DNA from: Enhygromyxa salina
GTDB taxonomy: Bacteria > Myxococcota_A > Polyangia > Nannocystales > Nannocystaceae
DNA length: 64,000 nt
Direction of reading: 5' to 3'
NCBI RefSeq assembly: GCF_002994615.1
Contig: NZ_PVNK01000148.1
Coordinates: forward strand, 62,001 to 126,000
The notes below the pieces were generated by a model that had not been told where the DNA came from, did no database searches, and saw nothing but the letters and a program-made list of their open reading frames with translations. Below, piece by piece: positions 58,128-64,000 of this stretch. A program made the translations under genes and the position numbers. Each line of letters opens with the position of its first letter. The stretch's first letter is position 1.

Positions 58128-61100
58128 AGATAAAGACAGCTCAAAGGTGTCCGCACGCGTCCGCGACGCGCTGCTGCGCGCCAAAGCGCGGATTCAGTCG
58201 CTCGAGAGCCAACTCCACGAGCCGATCGCCGTGGTCGGCATGGCCTGTCGTTTCCCGGGCGGTTCGACGCCCGCGCAGTATTGGGACACGCTGATCCAAA
58301 AGCGCGACATGGTCCGCGAGCTGCCGCCGCAGCGCAGCGTCGGCCCGTGGCCCGAAGGGGTGCCGCGCTGGGCGGGGATCCTCGCGGACGATGAGGTCGA
58401 CGGCTTCGACCCGGCCTTCTTCGGCATCACGCCGCGCGAAGCCAGGTCGCTCGATCCGCAGCAGCGCCTGCTCCTCGAGGTCGCCTGGGAGGCGCTCGAG
58501 CACGCCCGGATGATCCCGGCCTCACTGCGCGCGTCGAAGACCGGCGTGTTCGTCGGCCTGTGCACCGTCGACTACGGGGACCACGTCGAGGCCCAGGCCG
58601 CGGACGAGCTCGGCCCCTTCGACACGACCGGCGTCATGGCCAGCACCGCGGCCGGGCGCCTGTCCTACGTGCTCGGCCTCCAAGGCCCGGCGATGACCGT
58701 CGACACGGCGTGCTCGAGCTCGCTCGTGACCCTCCACCTCGCGTGCCAGAGTCTGCGCGCCGGAGACTCCGAGCTGGCGCTGGCCGGCGGCGTCAACCTG
58801 ATCTTGTCGGAACGTACGACCGCGGCGATCGCCCGGACCCAAGCCCTGTCACCCGACGGGCGCTGCAAGGCCTTCGACGCCTCGGCCAACGGCTTCGTCC
58901 GCGGCGAGGGCTGCGGGCTGCTCGTGCTCAAGCGCTACGCCGACGCCCGGCGCGACGGCGACCGCGTGCTCGGGCTCATCCGCGGCTCCGCCGTCAATCA
59001 GGACGGGCGCTCGGCCGGGCTGACCGCGCCAAACGTGCTCGCGCAGCAAGAGCTGCTCGGCGGCGCCCTCGACAACGCCGGGCTCGAGCCCCGAGACGTC
59101 GGCTACCTCGAGTGCCACGGCACCGGCACCGCGCTCGGGGACCCGATCGAGTTCGAGGCGATCAAGGCGGTCTACGGCCGCCCCCGCGAAGACGACTCCC
59201 GCCTTTGGCTCGGCGCGGTCAAGACCAACATCGGTCACCTCGAGGGCGCGGCCGGGGTCGCCGGCGTCATCAAGGTCCTGCTCGCGCTCGCGCACCGCCA
59301 GATCCCGACCAACTTGCACCTGCGCCACGTCAACCCGCGGATCAACCTGGCCGGCACCCCGCTGGCCCTGCCCCGCGACGCCGTCGAGTGGGCAGCGATC
59401 GCCGGGCGGCGCGTCGCCGGCGTGTCCTCGTTTGGGATGTCCGGGACCAACGCCCACGTCGTCCTCGAGGGCCCCGAGCCCGCCGCGCCCGCCGAGCCCG
59501 CCGAGCCCGCCGCGCCCGCCGAGCCCGCCGCGCCCGCCGAGCCCGCCGAGCCAGGCGCCGCCGCGCTCGCGCCACCGCCGAGCGTCCCGCTGCTCATCTC
59601 GGCGCGCCACCTCGATGCGCTGGCTGGCCAGGCCGCGCGGCTGCGCGACCGCATCGCAGCCGACGACGCAAGGCTGGTCGACGTCGCGTTCTCGCTCGCG
59701 ACCGCGCGCACGCACTTCGAGCACCGCGCGTGCGTCGTCAGCAGCACTCCGCGCGCGGCCCTCGAAGACTTCGCCCGACGCGGCCAAGACCCGAGCGTCA
59801 CCACCGGGGTCGCCAAGGGCCCCGTCAAGCTCGCCGTGCTGTTCACGGGTCAAGGCGCCCAACGCGTCGGCATGGGCCGGTCCCTCTACGAGTCCTCGCC
59901 GGGGTTTCGCGCCGCGTTCGACGAGGCCTGCGGCCACTTCGACGAGCTCATCGGCGCGTCGCTGCGCGACATCGTGTTTGCAGAGCCGGGCACGAACGCG
60001 GCCGCGCTCATCGACCAGACCCGCTACACCCAGCCGGCGCTGTTCGTCGTCGAATACGCGCTCTATCGCCTGCTCGAGTCTTGGGGGGTCCGGCCGAGCA
60101 TCGTCCTTGGCCACTCGATCGGCGAGCTCGTCGCCGCGTGTGTCGCCGAGGTCATGTCACTCGCCGACGCGGCCAAGCTCATCGAGGCCCGCGGCCGACT
60201 GATGCAGGCGCTCCCGTCCCGAGGCGCGATGGTCTCGATCCAGGCGTCCGAGGCGGAGGTCCGCCCGGTCGTCGAGCGCCACCGAGGGCTCGACATCGCC
60301 GCCATCAATGGCCCGACCTCGACAGTCGTATCCGGGGACGAGGACGCGGTCGAGGCCGTCCGCGCTCACTTCGAGGCCCTCCAGCGCAAGACCCGGCGGC
60401 TGACCGTCTCGCACGCGTTTCATTCTCACCACATGGAGCCGATCCTCGACCCGCTCACGCGAGTCGCCCGCTCAATCAGCTTCCGCCCGCCGTCGATCCC
60501 GATCGTGTCCAACATCTCAGGCGCGATCGCTGGCGCCGAGCTCCACACCGATCCCAGCTATTGGGCCCGACACGTCCGCTCGCCCGTGCGCTTCCTCGAC
60601 AGCGTCCGCGCCCTGCGCTCGGCCGGCGCCAACGTGCTCGTCGAGATCGGGCCCCACGGCGTGCTCTCGTCGATGGCCGCCGCGTGTCTGCCCGAGGGCG
60701 AGCTCGACGACACGACCATCATCAGCACGATGCGCAAGCATCGCGACGAGCACCAGACCCTGCTCCACGCGCTCGGGAGCCTCCACTGCCGCGGCGTCGA
60801 TGTCGATTGGCCAGCGGTGCTCTCGCCCTACGCGCCCAGGCTCATCGACCTCCCAACCTACGCCTTTCGTCGCGATCGCTACTGGGTCACGCCAGACGAG
60901 GCGACGCCCGGACGGGCCCCCGGGGCCGGTCCCGACGCCGACGCGTTCTGGGCCGCCGTCGGCCACGGCGATCTCGACTCGTTGGCCGCGCAGCTCGAGC
61001 TCGACGACGAGCGCCGCGCCGCGCTCGGCTCGCTCTTGCCCTCGCTCTCGTCGTGGCGACTGCGCCAGCGGAGCAATCAGTGGCGCCACGAGCTTCGCTG

Positions 61101-63780
61101 GCGGCCCGCCGCGCGGCACCTCGACGCCGCGGTCCCCGAGGGCGGGCTCGTCGTCGTGCCCGCGTCGCTGGCCGCGAGCTCGCTCGTGACCGCCCTCGTG
61201 GACGCGCTCGGGCACCCACGAACCCTCGCCTTGCCCCTCGCGGCGACTCGAACCCAGACCGCCACCGCGCTCCGCGACGCGCTCGCCCCTCGACCTGCGT
61301 ACCTTCTCTCGCTCCTGGCCCTCGACGAGTCCCGGCACCCCGAGCACTCCACGACGCCGGTCGGCCTCGCCCTCAACGTCCACTTGTCCCAGGCGCTCGT
61401 GGATCTCGATGTCCGCGCGCCGCTGTGGCTGGTGTCGCAAGGCGCCGTCTCGGTCGGCGACGCCGACCCGCTGACCAACCCAAGCCAGGCGACGAGCTGG
61501 GGCTACGGGCGCAGCTTCTCGCTCGAGCATCCAGCTCACTGGGGCGGCATGCTCGACCTCCCGGCCGAGCCCGACGCCGAGCTGCTCGGGCTCGTCGGCG
61601 CCGTCCTGGGCGCCGCAGAGATCGAGAACCAGCTCGCGCTGCGGGCCGAGGGCCTGTTCGTGCGGCGACTCGTACACGCCGCAGGTCCCGAGCCCTCGAC
61701 CGCGGCGTTCGAGCCTCGCGGTCCGGTCCTCATCACCGGTGGGACCGGGGCGCTCGGGGCTCACGTCGCGCGCTGGCTCGCTGAGCTCGGGGCGGGGCCG
61801 CTCGTACTCACCAGCCGCCGCGGAGCCGACGCGCCGGGCTCAGCTTCGCTGCTCGACGAGCTCGAGGCCCGGGGCGTGAGCGCCTCGGTCGTCGCCTGTG
61901 ACGTGGGCAGTCGCGACTCGGTCGAGCGTCTGTTCGCCGACCTCGAGCGCGACGAGCTGACCCCGCGGATCGTCATCCACACCGCCGGCGTCGTCGACGA
62001 CGCGCTCGCGACCGAGCTGACGCCCGAGCGCTTCGCTCGCGTGCTCGCGCCCAAGCTCGACGGCACCTTGAACCTGCATGAGGCGACCAAGCAGCTGAGC
62101 CTCGATCACTTCGTGTTGTTCTCGTCGCTGGCGGGCACCCTCGGCAACCCGGGCCAATCCAACTACTCGGCCGCCAACCATTTCCTCGACGCGATGGCCG
62201 CGCATCGGCGCAGCCTCGGCCTCCCTGCGATCGCGGTCGCCTGGGGCCCGTGGGCCGGCGGCGGCATGGCGACGGATGTTGCGATGGACGCTGCGGTCTC
62301 GGCGATGGATCCGGCCATGGCGATCGCCGCGCTGCAGGCCTCGCTGCGTGAGGGGCACACCAACGATGCCATCATCGACATCGACTGGCCGGCATTCGCT
62401 CGCGCCCATCTGCGCGGCAGCGCACGCCACCTACTCGACGAAATCTTGCCGCCCGAGCCGAACGAAAGCGTCGCTGACGACTCGCGCTCGCTGCTCGACG
62501 AGCTGCCCACGGTCCCGGTTGAAGACCGAGCACAATTCGTGCGTGAGTTCGTCGCCCGTCAGGTCGCCGCGGTGATCGGCTCCGCCGACACCGACGCCCT
62601 CGACCCGGAGGTCGACTTCTCCGAGCTCGGCGTCGACTCGCTGATGGCGATCGAGCTGCGCAACCGTCTGCAAGCGACCACGCAGCTGAGCCTCGACGCA
62701 ACCCTCACCTTCGACCACCCCACCCTCGAGCAGCTCGCCGCCTCGCTCCACGAGCAGCTGTCCGCGCGCATGGCCGCGCGCAAGCCCGCGCCCGCCCGCC
62801 CGAACGCAGGGGAGTCGAAGGGCGACGTGTGGGTCGACATGTGGCGATCCACGCGCGAGGAGCGGCTCGCGCAGAGCAGCGAGTGGCACAGCGCATTTAC
62901 GCGCCTCGTCACCAATCGCCATGAACGCTTTCGCACGGTCCTCGACCTGTTCGACAACTTCGCTGACATCCGACGAATGCAGGACCCCGAGGCCCGGGCC
63001 CCGGTGATCCCGCGCCCCGTGCTCCTCTCGCGCAGCAACGCCGGGCTTCAGATCTACTGCCCGCCGTCCTACGGCCCCCCCGCCTCCGCGTTTCAGTACT
63101 TTCAGGTCGCGCGGTCCTTGGGTGATCGGGCCTCAGTGTGGGCGACCTCCATGCTCGGCTATTCGATCGAAGATCCCCTGCCCGAGACCTGGCACGATCA
63201 GGTCATGCATCAGTACGAGGCATTGCAGCAGTGCCTCGACCCGAGCCGGCCCTGGGTCATGCTCGGCCACTCCGCCGGGGGTCTACTGGCCTACCATGTC
63301 CTCGCGCACATCGAGGCGACCGGGGCGAACCGCCCCGTTGCGATGATCCTGATCGACAGCGCTTATCCCGGCACGAGCGACGACGAGCTGCTGTACCCAC
63401 CATTTGTCCGCTCGACGACCCAACACCTGATTGGAACCGGCTCGGATCGCGTCGACAGCGAATACCTCTATCAATTCTCGGCATTTCGATGGAACGCAAA
63501 GCTCTGCGATGCCGCGTGGGAGACGCCACGGCCGCGAATTGAGACGCCGAGCCTGTACATTCACTGCGCGGCGTTCTCTGAAACCGTGGCCTTCGCCAAC
63601 GACCTCACCCCTTGGCCCGCGCTGTTCGATCGCCTCGACATCATCAAGACCGAGGTCAATCACTTCGGGATCATCACCGATCGCTCCGACCATGTCGCGG
63701 ACCTGGTCCTACGCTGGCTCGAGCGCCTCGACCCCTCCGACTCGGACGGGGGTGCCAGTTTCGTGGGTGATGGTAGCTAA
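58120..63780 (+). CDS. PKS subunit F: module 5b with terminal thioesterase
   Basis: Type I PKS of 1886 residues ending branch II. Start is GTG 58120, overlapping subunit E by 8 bases, with a docking helix (residues 1-33, MTKDKDSSKVSARVRDALL and on). Domains: KS 34-460 (Cys198, ECHGTGT, KTNIGH), AT 571-865 (GHSIGE Ser666, HAFH, malonyl), KR 940-1395 (VVDD, Tyr1349, B-type), ACP 1460-1550 (GVDS, Ser1507), a helical linker with WVDMW, and thioesterase 1630-1880. The thioesterase has GHSAGG (Ser1718), Asp1746 in LIDSAYP and His1848 in VNHFG. The 28-residue Ser-Asp spacing fits DEBS-type PKS thioesterases, so lactonisation or hydrolysis is expected. The frame is open upstream to 57850 inside E, but that part is a shadow frame. 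Confidence 0.94.
59477..59553 (+). repeat. In-gene 9-bp repeat coding an Ala/Pro/Glu linker
   Basis: About eight imperfect 9-bp units built on cccgccgag or cccgccgcg encode a PAEPAEPAAPAEP-type linker between KS and AT of subunit F. Such arrays can change copy number by slippage; here the frame is kept. Confidence 0.75.
63007..63759 (+). other. DEBS-like terminal thioesterase domain of branch II
   Basis: Triad Ser1718-Asp1746-His1848 of subunit F is complete. It differs clearly from the two type II-like domains at the end of subunit C, showing that each branch has its own release mechanism. Confidence 0.88.
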
Positions 63781-63847
63781 GCGCCGACGCGGCTGAGCTC
63801 GTGCGCTGCGTCACGCTCATTTGCGCAGTCCGCTCTTTCACGCGAGC

Positions 63848-63853
63848 TTGACG
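63848..63853 (+). promoter_or_regulatory. Possible -35 element for the gene at the right edge
   Basis: TTGACG lies 37 bases before ATG 63890. A matching -10 is weak (tctacc at a 16-base spacing). No terminator is seen between subunit F and this gene (63781-63889). Confidence 0.25.
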
Positions 63854-63889
63854 CTGAACTGAGGTTGGATCTACCGTCTGCAGAGCGCC

Positions 63890-64000
63890 ATGGCAGCTCC
63901 ACCACTGAAGGGTATCACCCGCATCAAGGCCCCGGGCTGTGAAGTCCACTGGGATGATACGTACTCGCCCATCTTCTTCGCGAACACGGTCGGTGTGGTG
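63890..64000 (+). CDS. Start of an unidentified gene, cut by the window edge
   Basis: Thirty-seven codons are open from ATG 63890 to the last base, beginning MAAPPLKGITRIKAPGCEVH and ending near FFANTVGVV. An in-frame TGA at 63860-63862 limits the start. No signal peptide or known motif is visible in this short part. Lower-GC codon choice than the PKS genes suggests it is a different kind of gene. It may be the first gene right of the cluster. No strong Shine-Dalgarno site is seen, so the start is tentative. Confidence 0.5.
   Translation, partial: MAAPPLKGITRIKAPGCEVHWDDTYSPIFFANTVGVV

Overview
The window comes from a high-GC bacterium, most likely a myxobacterium, perhaps of the Nannocystis/Plesiocystis/Enhygromyxa group. 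This rests on giant cis-AT type I polyketide synthases (PKSs) of myxobacterial style, lipoprotein genes with CotH and metallophosphoesterase domains, and strong GC-rich codon bias on both strands. The species assignment is inference.

Layout. 1-4488 is a flanking region: a tandem palindromic repeat (1-48), a CotH-like lipoprotein (180-1757, +), a short-chain dehydrogenase (1773-2696, -) and a metallophosphoesterase lipoprotein (2977-4488, +). A 166-bp inverted-repeat element lies between the last two genes and ends next to the metallophosphoesterase start codon. 4489-5027 is a non-coding leader. 5028-40455 is the first PKS operon, subunits A, B and C. 40490-41429 holds a small unknown gene and a tmRNA gene (ssrA), both on the minus strand. 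41430-41917 is a lower-GC leader. 41918-63780 is the second PKS operon, subunits D, E and F. A partial gene begins at 63890.

The PKS system has one initiation module and nine extension modules. Subunit A carries the initiation module (ACP-KS-AT-AT-KR-ACP) and module 1 (KS-AT-DH-ER-KR-ACP). B carries modules 2a (fully reducing) and 3a (KR only). C carries modules 4a (DH-KR) and 5a (KR) and ends in two thioesterase-like domains. D is module 2b (methylmalonyl, fully reducing). E carries modules 3b (KS-AT-ACP, no reduction) and 4b (methylmalonyl, fully reducing). F is module 5b (KR) with a DEBS-like thioesterase.

Central inference: only A has an initiation module, both C and F end in release domains, and the N-terminal docking helices of B and D are nearly identical (30 of 33 residues). 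The simplest reading is a forked assembly line in which A feeds either B-C (branch I) or D-E-F (branch II). Both branches give a starter plus five extensions. By colinearity branch I would give a 3,7-dihydroxy acid with a possible double bond at C4. Branch II would give a 4,8-dimethyl-3-hydroxy-7-keto acid able to close to a six-membered hemiketal.

Other oddities are catalytic substitutions read directly from codons: KS of the initiation module Cys to Ser; its second AT Ser to Gly and His-motif loss; first TE of C with Cys nucleophile; second TE of C with Gly in place of Ser. Module 4a has an unusual DH. Subunit D looks like a mosaic of a B-type KS and an E-type AT-DH-ER-KR-ACP block.
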